Shown here: positions 1 to 9,972 of the stretch, piece by piece
Numbering within the stretch: the stretch's first letter is position 1
How the letters are laid out: every line of letters starts with the position of its first letter
Source of the DNA: Trogon surrucura
Lineage: Eukaryota > Chordata > Aves > Trogoniformes > Trogonidae
DNA: 64,000 nt
Direction of reading: 5' to 3'
Assembly (NCBI GenBank): GCA_020746105.1
Contig: CM036617.1
Coordinates: 158,294,912-158,358,911, forward strand
Position numbers and translations under genes: made by a program
Notes under the pieces: model-generated
Seen by the model: only the letters and a program-made list of their open reading frames with translations
Databases searched by the model: none
Told to the model about the DNA's origin: nothing

Positions 1-114
1 TGCAGCACTGCATGGCGATAACCATGACGGAGAGCGTGTTGAGAGGTGCTCCCGCTTTCTGCGTTGAGATCTGGGGTTTGCTTTGCAAGGCAACGCCAGC
101 TTCTGTCTTTCAAG

Positions 115-188
115 GAAGCTGCTCTCGGCAGGAATTTTGAAAACAGTAGGTCCCCAGCCACTGGAAGGATGGGAGGAATTAGCTCAAG
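115..188 (+). CDS. tentative exon upstream of the WWE exons of the PARP12-like gene
   Basis: A pyrimidine-rich acceptor (ttctgtctttcaag) and a consensus donor (CAAG/GTAAGC) bound 74 nt with one frame open throughout. It ends with two bases that join in phase to the next exon. The residues NFENSRSPATGRM weakly resemble the PARP12 stretch before its second WWE domain. Homology is thin, so this is a candidate only. Confidence 0.35.
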
Positions 189-3100
189 GTAAGCGCTGGC
201 GCACGGTTACAGAACCCAAGTAATGCGGATAGACTGCATGGGTTTATAGGGATGTTAATTTTACTGATGCTTCTGCCAAAAACATTAGCTGTGCCTGGCC
301 AGTCTGTTTGTGCTTGTCACACACGTGTGCGTATGGCGCAATAAGCCGAAGGAAACATTACTCATCTCCATTTCCTAAGGGTCAGTGGCGAGCGGAGGGG
401 CGCCCGTCCCGCGAGAGAGCCTCTGAGGAGGACGGCGAGGTACAGACACGCAGTTGGGACTTCACAGGGAGCTCTCAGAAGCCAGTCGTATTCTATTTCC
501 GAAGGTCTTGTTGCACCCGCGGGACCTTTCCCATGTGGAGCGAGGGTTCAAAGGTCTTGCCCAGCTGGCCGGCACGTGGCTGATGCTCTCGGCTTGTGGG
601 GTGGTGGCCGAGCAGCCCGACCCAACTACAGGACTGTGAGTAGGGGAGCCGGGGAGGGAGCGCGTGGCTTTCCTGGAGTGCTGCTGAGCCAGGGAGAAGG
701 AATCTGGGGATTTCGTGATTTGTGGGCTTGTTTTTACGGTCTGTTAGAAGGATACCTGCTTGCAAATTAGTCATGCTGTAAGCTGCGTTTGTGCCTTCAC
801 TGATTCATGCTTTCTTCGGCGTGAGGGAGAGAAGAAGAGAAAGGGTGGCATGAGGTCGCTTTTTATGTGTACAATTTCTTCTGTATAAAGCTATTCCTGT
901 GGAGATATAAAAAGAAAATCTGCAGGATGTCTCTCAGCTGCACGAGACCAGATAGCGAAACCTCCAGCAAAAGGTGAAAGGCACTATCTGTTCTGCTGGT
1001 GAAATATTTCAGTCTGCTTAATTAAGGGTTTCACCTCTGTTTCCTTCTAGTTGGGGTTAGTTGTGAGTGGAAGGAAAATCTCTGCAAGGAGCAGAAACGC
1101 TGGGAAGTGAAAGTGAAAACAGGGCACAACTAGACATTTTGGAAAGCTGATGGGGGGGTAGGGCAGGCGGGGGAGCCCTGGGTCTCGGCAGGGAAGGTGG
1201 CAGGGGTTAGCATCTGTCCTGGGTTCGGCTAGGAGAGGGTTGATTTTTCACAGAAAGCTGGGAGGGGACACAGCAAGCACTAGTCAAGGGGATACTTGAT
1301 ACCACAGTGACATCATGCCCGATGCATGGAATGGGGGAACTGGCCAGAGGGGAGGAGAGATGGTGGCTCAGGTAAAGGGTCAAGTTCCAGTGTCAGGTGC
1401 TGAGCAATTGCATCATGCATCGCCCATGTTATACATTCTTTTGTTGGCTTTGTTGTCCTTGGTGTTTCTTCTCTCCCTGTGTTATTCCATTAAACTGTCC
1501 TTATCTCACCCCACGAGGTTTTTACCTTTTCCTCCCCATCCCGCTGGGAGCAGTAGATGAGGGGGAGCTGCCAGGGTGCACGGCTTCCATTCAGGGAGTG
1601 AGGAAACAGGGTACAGGGATTGAGGGAGCAGTGGAGAAAAGCTGCCTGAGACCATCATCCCACCCCCCTTACCCCTCAAATCCCACACTCGGGAATCCCC
1701 AGACTTCAAACCCCTCTGACAGAGCGCAGCAGCAGCAGCACACTGCTGTGCAGAGGGGAGAGAAGTGACAGCCATAACGCCCGAAAAAAACCAGTTCCCG
1801 GGAGTATTGAATCTCATGAATCTGCTGCAATGGGATCTGAGAGAAAACAAGTTGGGAGCGTTTTTCTAGGAACAGGCCTGGCTGGTATTAGTGCGTGCAA
1901 AGAGCAACCACCATCTGAAGACAGCAGTGGAACTGCAAAGGAGACTCAAGTCCTTTCTGCCTCTTTGTTCTGGCAATCCAGGAGCTGCCAAGCCTTTGTT
2001 CGTGGACCTTTGTACTGCAACCAACTCTATAAGGGATCTCCTCTTATAATGATTTCCTCTGATTAGCCTGCTCTGAATACAAGTAGTCCCTGCCAAAGCA
2101 CGAAGGGTATCGGAGCCAGCTAAATGATCATTTCCAGTTTCTGTTTGAATAATGTGTTCAAATTCCTCTGGCAGCTCTGAGCAGCTCAGCCACAGAGGCT
2201 TGTGAACTCCACAAGGGGCAGGTGAGCAGGTCTTGGGTGTGTGTACGTGCTCCACAATACGGTACTGTTGTAGGAGCAGTGAAGTGATGAGATGCGTAAA
2301 AAGATGTTGGCTCAGTCCAAAACTGGGACAAGCAAAGAAGTTTGAAGCACAGTAGCAAGCAAAGTAAAATTCTCTGAATTTGACTTAATGGTGGCTATCT
2401 GGTTCAGCCTGTTCTCTTTGCAGGTGCTGTGTCTCCAGGGTAGAGCACAGAGCAGAGACTTTGCTGGTAAGTGATTTTTTTTTTGTTGTTTCTTTTTTTT
2501 TTCCCCTTCCAAGGAATTTGACCTTGTCTGGCTGCCAGATGCCCACCCAGCCACTCTCCAACTCCCCGTCCTTAACAGGACAGGGGGAGAAAACTAGATG
2601 AAAAAGTTCAAGGATTGAATTAAAGATAGGGAGATCACTTACCAGTTACTGTCAAGGGCAAAACAGACTTGACTTGGGGAAAGTTAATTTATTGCCAATT
2701 AAAATAGATTTGGATGGTGAGAAACAAACACCCAAATTGGAACACCTTCCTCCGACCTCCTCACTCCCAGCTTAACTTCACTCCTTCATTTCCGACTCTT
2801 CTACCCTCCCCACTGTGCCCCTTCACCCCAGGCAACTCAGAGAGGAAGGGGAATGGGTGTTGACCTCAGTCCATGAGAGCTGCCCTCTTTCAGCCATTGT
2901 CCTCAAAAATACCCCATGGCTCCTTTCCCACTGGCTGAAGTCCTTCAGGATAAGCCTGCTCTGGCATGAGCTCCTCTCCATGGACTGCAGGTTCTTTCAG
3001 AGCATGTCTATGTGCTGCAGCATGGGGTCCTTTCTGAGCTGCTGTGTGGATACCTGCATGGTCCTCCACTGGTTGCAGAGGACTATCTCTTTCACTATGG

Positions 3101-6100
3101 TCTACCCTATGAGCTGCAGGAGAATCTCTGCTCCACCTGCCTGGAGCACCTCCACCACTTCTTCACTGACCTGGGAGTCTGCAGAGCTGTTTCACATTTT
3201 TCCTCACTTCTCACTGTTGGGCAGCTGGCCTTCACATAACAAGCTGAGTTTATTGTGTCAAGTTGTATTTACTTACAGTGTGTATTTCATAGTGATATAT
3301 TTTAGAGAAAAAATGACATGTGTCCAAGTTAGAGAGCTAAGGGTAATTTCTGTGGTACACGTCCCATAATCATTCAGATGTCAGTTCCTCGGTTCTGGGA
3401 CAAACCTGCACTTCCCAACTGGAGGGATCTCCTTTTCTGAGAAGTGATTAAGACTTCTGACCAGACCAGGGATATTACATAATTTGATAGCTTTGGAAAG
3501 GATGTACACTTTAATCTGGATTTCTCTTCTGATATTAGAGTTGAGCAAGCAGCCAGGTGTTGGTTAACTCTTCTGTGCCTGCGGTGTCTTCCAACCGACC
3601 CGTCTGTTCCTCTAATGGAGTATGCTTGGTATTGGCTCGATGATTCTGGACGGTGGATTGAGTATGGGGAGGAGGTGAGATCCATCTGCTGTTGATGCCA
3701 AAAGCTCTTGCTAAGTCATCTTCAGAAAGTTATTTAGGGCGCGTTGTTCTGCAGCTGCTGTGTTTCACACGCGCTGCTGGATGCCCTTGCAATGCTGCTC
3801 CAATGCCCTGGCGGATTTGTCTTATTAATTGTCCCTCAAAGCGGTACTGCTACTCTGTGAAAGCTTTCAAAGGACTGGCTTTCAAAGCGGGTGCATTTTC
3901 CAGAGACGGATGTCTTTTGGCTGAAGCTGACCACACAGGCTGAAGGCTGCTTTGTTGCTGCTGTTGCCAGCAGCTGTTCTCTGTGGGATACCCCTCTGTT
4001 GCTGAAGAACAGGGTGCTTGAACCCTTAGACACTGAGTTAAATGATGGCATCCTGAGAATGGGGCATGAGGAAATGCTGGTATTTGTCCACAGCGGCACC
4101 TAAGCCAAAGACTGGTATCTAACAGGTATAATTTCCTTGTTCTTTCTGTAGCATCCCGATCACTGCTCTGCCACGGTAACATCTGAACATCTGGAGAAGA
4201 AATTTCTAGCCAACCAGAAAGGCACTGTGTTATTCAGGGCTGGCTCTCAGAAGTACGAGTTAAACTTTGAAGGTGAAGTATGTCCTTGTTCAAGTTCATT
4301 ACACAGTGTAGGTGGCTCTAAGGCAGCCTTCTTGATGCAGAGTTGTCACCCTATGTCTGGGTTTTTTTCAACACATTTTTTTCCCTCCTATAAGTTTTCT
4401 CCAGGCAGAGCTTCAGCAGTATGTACATTTCTCTGCTCTTCTGACACACCTTGCTCAAGCTTCTAGATTTGTGCATCTATTGTCAAAAAAAGCGTCTTTG
4501 ACAATACTGTATATTCAGAGGGAGAGCTGATAGTAAACACTTTATGGCACCTGGCACATGCATTTGGGTTTATACATCTAATGAGAGGAAATGAGAAAGG
4601 AAAAAAAACACCACAACATGCCGCTGGAAAGTAGAAAGGTGAAGAAGTGAGCCCATGGTAGACATCTCGCAAGCTAGTTGTGGGGAGGCAAAGCGCACAG
4701 TGCAGCAAAGGAAAATTTAGGGTTGGTTGCACAGAGAGGGAAATGGGAAAATGAGAAATGCCTTTCTGTTTCTAATTTATTTACCCATCTTAAAATTCCT
4801 GTTAGCTTTCCAAACTTTAAATCTGTTTCCTGGCATGAATAAAGAGAGTGGTGTTTAAAGGAAGAAACAATGGATAATTAGCCACGTCACACAGCGTGCG
4901 CTCTGCGATATTGTTACAGGACCAGGAACGCAGGGCAGGCTTTACTTCGAGCAGCACGTAACATGCTGGGCAAGCTAGATTTACAGCCTCTGTGAAAACT
5001 CTTCCTTGCCACAGGCCTGACATCAGATGTGGCTTTCTCTGCCTGACAGCCGGGATGTGGATGCACTTGCAGGTGCAGCTGCTGGTTGTTTGCCTCTGAG
5101 CTTCACAACGTGTGCTCGCAGGTGGTTGACTCTGCGGATCTCCAAGCAGCAGCAGCACGAGTGGGAGTGGTTTTGAAAGGTGGGGTGGGTGTGGTAGAGA
5201 GAGGAGCACGGTTTGATATTCAGAGCTACCTCCTTTTATTTTTTTTTCTGTGTGTCCCTGGTCAGTAAGTTATCTAATTATTGAGCCATTGTATTTTTCT
5301 TTCAAGACATGGTCCAAACAAATGTGATCTATCAAACTCAGAGAAGAGTTGCCCGACTGCCAATGTTTCTGTCCTCTCAAGGTGGACTAGACAGATGGTA
5401 ATATACATTCATTATTTCATAATGTCTTTAGCTGACAGCACCTTTCTTCTAAGAAGTTCCTCCTACCTGTCTAGAATTCAATTTTAAATTTCTTAGATTC
5501 ATTTTTAGATATCTTTTGCTGACTGGTTTAACAGCAAATTTTGCAGTGATAGCATTTGTAAATTATGCAACACTTGTGAGAAGTGTGCTTGGGGGCATGT
5601 TTGGTGGCAGTCTCTGGCAGCTGTGAGAGACCCCTGCAGTAGATTTGCTCTCTCTCTGAGAGCAAGGTCACATAGGGCTGACGTGGTTGTGCCAGGAATT
5701 TTTGTTCCTTGATTTATGCCCCAACAATACAAAAGAAAACTGTGCACAGAGTAGGAGCAAGGGACCATCAGTGTCAAGAAATATGGAGCAGATAGATACC
5801 ATCCCCTGGAAAGCTGGGGATAAAGTAAAACACAGAAGCAAAGCCTTTTAAATTAAATGGACTGGATGCACTTTTTTTGGATACTCTTATGGTGTTTTTA
5901 AAGGAAGTTCAGCTTGACAGAATTTGAGCATGTCTGCTGTAAAATTTAGTTGTGCTACTCATTTATTTTAAAAAGAGCCACCTTTCCTTCAGGAACTTGC
6001 CAGCAGACAGCGCATTTGAAGCCAGGAGTTCAATTTAAGGGTTGGTCCAACCAAGGGCGAGTTAATTCAAAAAGAAAACAAACCGTAGCTCCCGAGTGGA

Positions 6101-9100
6101 TGCTGATGCTCCTGTTGCCTGGGTTAAAACAGACATGACAGGAGAGCCTTAGTGCTGGAAGTTGTTGCACACTCATCGGTGCAGTAGTGCCTGCAGGGCA
6201 CAACTGTCCACCCAGAGCCTCCTGACCATCTTGGTCCTGGGGATGGGTAGGGCAAGCTACCCAATTTACAGACGAGTAGCCCCATGGAGAGAGAGGGCTC
6301 ACGCTCCGCTTTCCTAGAGGTTCAAGCAGCAGGTGTGGAGGACTAGCTGGAGTCTTTTGATAAACCACCTGGCTTGGAGCATGTTACTTTGCATTTGAAG
6401 CTCCCTTACCACCATCGTGACCTGCCAAGGGATGTGTTAGTGCCACTAGGATGTGTATGGAAATCTAAACTAGAGAAAAGGATCATGCTTATATGGAAAG
6501 CAAATCAAAAATAAAAATCCAGGGATACCCAAAGGCTGCAATAGAGCCAGCATCTAGGTCTTTTGGAAGGGGGATTTGGTTAAGAGTGTCATGGGGTAAC
6601 TTGCTCCTTTTTCTTCTCCGTAGCCAGAACATAAATCTGTCATGTTCTGTCTGTCCTCCACACTGGGATCAATCTGCACTGCCTGATATCGGGTTCGAGG
6701 TAGGTCTTTCCAGCTCCCCAATGGGTTGGATGAACTGTGTCCTGTACTGACTTTTCTGAGAACATGTCCCAAGGCAGTTGAGATGTTCCCAGGTTTTACA
6801 TATGTCTTATAAAATGAGCAACATGTTCAGAATAGACCTGTGTCTCCTGGGAGACTCTCTAAGACCTCCCTCATGTACTATGCAGGATTAGAAAGGCCCT
6901 TTTGGCCATTACTGGTCTGACCTGTCCTTTGCACCCTCCCAAGGCACCTGATTCCCTGATAATCTGGGTGAATTGCATTATGGGGGTGTTGTGCTATTTT
7001 CTCCATTGATTTGAGGCAAAATGTTATTTGCTCTGGTAAAACTAGGGCTTATCCCTGTAAAGAAGGAGCTAGGGTGTCAAATTAAGGTGAAACTGATATT
7101 CACTCTTCTCCAGCCTGAATACTGCTGTGCATTTCATCTTTAGGTTGCTCTGAAGTAAAAATAATCTAGATGCGGAGGCGTGTCCACCAAAAGAAGCCTA
7201 TATGGAATTGCATTAATTTCCCTCAGCCAGTGCCTGTGCTTCTATGTGGGGAGTGAGGGTGAAGACAGGGAGAGGATGGTTAACTGGAAGGACAGGAGAA
7301 GCTTTTGATTGTAATGGCAGGGCTTTTTCTCTGATGTGAGCAGGTTGGAATGACTCGCAGTTGTTACTGTCAGTAATACCTTATTTTTGGTGTTTTTAAA
7401 ATTTTCAGTTGGTACAACTCAGCTACACTTCCCAAGAATATGGAAAAATTAAGAGGTTGTTTGAGAAGACGATGAAAGCTTACTACATCCACCAACTGCA
7501 GAGAATCCAGAACCCAACACTTTGGCAAGTTTTTCAGTGGTTTGTATCTACTTTATTTCATTATCCTTATGGTAGCGGAAGACTGGCATTTCCTGATCTA
7601 TTGTCCTCCACAGTCTGCATTAGGAGTTGCCAAATCCAGCAGCCCAGCGGAGGTGAGGCTGCCACGTATCTGTGTGCCCTGTAGCGAGGTTCAGCACATG
7701 CTCCCAGTAGGCACACGCACACAAACACACACAGACACACAAAACATATGAATACGCACACAGCTGGATGCAAAATCCAACACAGACAGCACAGCACTCA
7801 TGCAAACATAAACAGCACTGGTGGCCTTGTCCTGGTCCCTTCCTCTGGCTGATGGGGACAAAGCCTGTGCATAGACATGTAGACACAGCCTATGCATGTG
7901 CTGGCCCTGGGCCCCTCTCCAGTAATGTTCTGCATAGATACACATACAAGTGGGTCTCTGTAGACTTCATGGTGCCTCTGGTAAGAAAGCTCATACCTTC
8001 TGGTCTCTCCAGCCTCTGGCCCAGACTTACGACTGCTCTGAAACATGGCTCCCAGGCCAGCTATCCTCCCCATGGGCTGTGCAGCCTTATACTGGGTGAT
8101 GATCACACACTGACACGCACACCGTCACTTGCTGCAGTTGCTAGTGCTGTGGACATGCCACTTCTGTGACCCAAGGTCCTTCTCTCATCACTGCAGCCAT
8201 ACACTTACACAGACTGGAGAGCCCATTGCGCAGGTAAGAGTTAGAAATGGAGTTGAACGAGAAGATCTGCAATCCCCAAATACCATTTGCCTCTGTCCTA
8301 CAACAACTCCCATACTCTTGTAGGCAGCACCCTCCTTACATACGTGAGCTGCTCTAGACCCTTTCCACTGCTCATGGTGCTGGGTGTCCTCCTGGTCACT
8401 GGGGCAGCCCTGGGAGCGGTCGGGGCTGGGGCTTTTCTCTCTGTGATTGGGTTATTGGGGTTGTCTCTGTGCTCTTTTGTATGTGTAGAAATGAGCCTTT
8501 TATCACACAGCCTATGAGGTTGAGGGTGAGGTTCTTGCTAGTGTTCAGAAAAAATGTTTTTTTCCTTCACCATGACTGAACTGTGGTATCTCACATTTAT
8601 TCGTTTTTGTTTATTCTCTTCCACATAGGAGGGTTTTTAAAAAAAATATGGGACTTCTTATGTGACAATGATAGGGGTAGAGATTATACAATCTTCACTG
8701 TGACTGCATGCAGCTCAGTTTTATGGTCATATTTGTGCATTCAGGATTTATATAACCTGGGAACTGACCAATACCCAGTCAAGAGATGTTTGTCTCTATA
8801 CTCTCTCATGTGGTATGAAGCTGTGGGTGACACAGTCCATAGCGATGCTGAGAACTTCTTGTTTTGCTGTAAAGAGCCAGCTGTGCAGCAGGGTACCAAC
8901 AGAAGCGCAAAGCAGGGAGCAACCCCACTGAGAGTGGTTTGTGTCACTGTTCCTTCATGACCCAAAAGTAGGAGAAATTGGGAAATTGTCCTTGTTTGAA
9001 CTAGGGTAACATGTTATTCTCTGTCTTTTTTTTTTTTCTTTTTTTTTTTTTTCATCCCTAGGCAAAAGGAGCAAATGAAGAAGCTCAATAAATTGAAATG

Positions 9101-9934
9101 GGTAGATGAGCGGCTCCTGTTCCATGGGACGAGTCCGTCCCACATGCCTGCCATCTGCGAGCAGAACTTTGACTGGAGGATCTGTGGGACTCACGGGACA
9201 ATGTATGGAAAAGGTATAAGTGCAGAAGTGAGGGGTCAGGGGCTGTAGCAGCATGAGCTGCAGACCCCAGCCATGCTGGTGGGTGGGTGCGAGGTGACTT
9301 GAGTGTCCCTGACTCCCTTACTCCTGCCATTAGGGCACTCTCATCTGCGTGCATCCACATTACTGCAGGCAGCATCTGAAACAATCCCATTTTGGGAGGG
9401 GCTAAAACAAACCCTCTTTGCCTCAGGTACCAGCTGTCCAGCAAAGCTCTTGGACAGGTGGAACTGGGAGGTTGCTGGCGAAACGTGGCTAGCGTCTGTT
9501 GATGCTTTAAAGCAAGCTGACATAGAAACACCTAGAAAGGATGCCTGTAGAGCTACCTGAGGTTGTCAAATTGCTGGCTGCCAAAGTGCTGAGGGCAGAT
9601 GTTTGCTCCTTGGCTGATGTGTTGTCTTACCTTTGGCTTTTTCTGGTTCCCAGGAAGCTACTTTGCCAGAGACGCCAGTTATTCTCATGAGTACTGTTCC
9701 CCTCGCAGTGGTCGCTACAGCATGTTTGTAGCTAACGTTCTTGTTGGAGACTTTGTTCAGGGAAACCCTGAATACCTTCGCCCTCCCCTCAAGGCCAGCA
9801 ATTCAAACAGACTTTACGACAGCTGCGTGGATGACCCTACAGACCCTTCCATCTTTGTCATTTTTGAGAAGCACCAGGTTTACCCTGCCTATATCTTGGA
9901 GTACAGCATCGAGGCCCGGTGTATGATCCTGTAA
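115..9934 (+). CDS. PARP12/ZC3HAV1-family mono-ADP-ribosyltransferase, 3' part (WWE + PARP catalytic domain)
   Basis: Eight exons can be joined in phase: 115-188 (tentative), 3539-3674, 4152-4272, 5307-5397, 6624-6699, 7409-7539, 9062-9213 and 9654-9934. They give about 353 residues ending in TAA at 9932-9934. The order is WWE domain (WYWLDDSGRWIEYGEE, then AGSQKYELNFE, then MVQTN), a linker with HWDQSALPDIGFE, then the ART domain with FHGTSP, NFDWRICGTHGT, YGKGSYFARDASYSH, LYDSCVDD and DPSIFVIFEKHQVYP. Exon phases and motif spacing follow PARP12 closely. Family members attach single ADP-ribose units to proteins and are interferon-linked antiviral factors. The triad reads His (9123-9125), Tyr of SYFAR and Leu (9896-9898), the mono-transferase pattern. 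Human ZC3HAV1 lacks this histidine. The CCCH zinc-finger end is not visible, so the gene probably begins left of the window. PARP12 ortholog versus a PARP12-like paralog cannot be decided here. Confidence 0.88.
1109..1120 (+). promoter_or_regulatory. ISRE-like element GAAAGTGAAAAC
   Basis: This is an exact match to the GAAANNGAAA core bound by IRF/ISGF3 factors. It lies in the first visible intron of the PARP12-like gene, about 100 bp before the LTR. PARP12-type genes are interferon-induced in other vertebrates. Function here is inferred from the motif alone. Confidence 0.35.
1215..1590 (+). mobile_element. solo LTR fragment of a neoavian endogenous retrovirus
   Basis: The segment starts TGTCCTGGGTTCGGCT and has the usual order of this LTR type: AGCTGGGAGGGGACACAG, a TGACATCATGC block, GAGCAATTGCATCATGCATC, and an ATTAAACTGTCCTTATCTC stretch holding the poly(A) signal. 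It ends in a degraded CCCATCCCGCTGGGA tail. No internal viral genes are attached. It lies in an intron of the PARP12-like gene in the same orientation. The family name is from memory of the consensus, and the 3' end is approximate. Confidence 0.7.
2572..3240. repeat. ERV-associated interspersed repeat, truncated
   Basis: The stretch contains GGACAGGGGGAGAAAA, GGGAGATCACTTACC, ACAGACTTGACTTGGGGA, repeated CTGCAGCATGGGGTCC-like units and CACCACTTCTTCACTGACCTGG. This set recurs in an ERV-derived repeat common in neoavian genomes. It has a long open frame (2815-3369) but no recognisable protein, so I treat it as non-coding repeat. Orientation and exact family are not settled. Confidence 0.55.
3539..3674 (+). 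CDS. PARP12-like gene exon: first part of WWE domain
   Basis: The exon ends with YAWYWLDDSGRWIEYGEE, the W-x-W and W-x-x-Y core of a WWE domain, followed by donor GAG/GTGAGA. The same frame is open back to the ATATTAG acceptor. The first 25 or so residues (cysteine- and leucine-rich) match nothing I recognise, so the 5' boundary is less certain than the 3' one. WWE domains bind iso-ADP-ribose or act as protein-interaction modules. Confidence 0.75.
4152..4272 (+). CDS. PARP12-like gene exon: middle of WWE domain
   Basis: This exon of 121 nt (40 codons plus one base) lies between ctgtag and GAAG/GTGAAG. It starts HPDHCSATVTSEHLEKKF and ends GTVLFRAGSQKYELNFE, the conserved second half of the WWE fold. 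The same exon recurs at 15,517, 16,913 and 19,603, which makes it the best marker for counting copies of this gene. Confidence 0.9.
5307..5397 (+). CDS. PARP12-like gene exon: end of WWE domain
   Basis: Residues begin D-MVQTNVIYQTQRRVARLP, matching the M-x-Q-x-N motif that closes WWE domains in this family. The acceptor is tttcaag and the donor is ATG/GTAATA. The last codon is split TG/C with the next exon. Confidence 0.88.
6624..6699 (+). CDS. PARP12-like gene exon: linker with SALPD motif
   Basis: This exon of 76 nt carries CPPHWDQSALPDIGFE. The YWDSSALPDPGF-type motif lies between the WWE and catalytic domains in PARP12. The acceptor is ctccgtag and the donor is GAG/GTAGGT. Confidence 0.88.
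7409..7539 (+). CDS. PARP12-like gene exon: start of PARP catalytic domain
   Basis: The exon encodes SQEYGKIKRLFEKTMKAYY, then LQRIQNPTLWQVFQ-W, the N-terminal helices and I-x-R-x-QN-x-x-LW motif of PARP7/11/12/13-type catalytic domains. The donor is TG/GTTTGT, which is weak at +3 but is conserved in the duplicate copy at 24,184. Confidence 0.92.
7717..7745 (+). repeat. imperfect CA microsatellite
   Basis: Interrupted CACA units (CACACGCACACAAACACAC and similar) lie in the intron between the first and second catalytic exons of the PARP12-like gene. Confidence 0.7.
9062..9213 (+). CDS. PARP12-like gene exon: NAD-binding histidine region
   Basis: This exon carries VDERLLFHGTSPSHMPAIC, then NFDWRICGTHGTMYGKG. 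The FHGT histidine that contacts NAD is present at 9123-9125. A long T-rich tract (about 9026-9052) forms the polypyrimidine tract, and the donor is AAAG/GTATAA. Confidence 0.95.
9654..9934 (+). CDS. PARP12-like gene terminal coding exon
   Basis: The exon encodes SYFARDASYSHEYC, VLVGDFVQGN, LRPPL, LYDSCVDDPTDPSIFVIFEK, HQVYPAYILEY and a short tail ending in MIL before TAA. The second triad residue (Tyr of SYFA) is intact. The third position falls on Leu of YILEY, as expected for a mono-ADP-ribosyltransferase rather than a polymerase with Glu. Confidence 0.95.
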
Positions 9935-9966
9935 TGAATGGCAGGATCTCCTTTGAATTTACACTG

Positions 9967-9972
9967 AATAAA
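9967..9972 (+). terminator. poly(A) signal AATAAA of the PARP12-like gene
   Basis: A canonical hexamer lies 32 nt after the stop codon. The diverged copy has the same hexamer at a matching place (27,225-27,230), which supports a genuine, short 3' UTR. Confidence 0.75.

Larger units (their letters stand above)
189..3538 (+). other. intron or upstream sequence of the PARP12-like gene
   Basis: It holds a GC-rich patch at about 370-660 (several CG dinucleotides and a GTGAGT donor-like site near 634), an ISRE-like site, the ERV LTR and the ERV-associated repeat. No further WWE or CCCH zinc-finger exon could be read on either strand. Confidence 0.4.

Noticed and set aside
370-660. GC-rich stretch with a donor-like GTGAGT near 634, as a coding exon
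   Set aside because: All frames were read, and none resembles WWE or CCCH zinc-finger sequence or joins in phase with the next exon convincingly.
2815-3369. 184-codon open frame on +
   Set aside because: It lies in an ERV-associated repeat, its composition is low-information, and it shows no domain. The frame is an accident of a GC-biased repeat.
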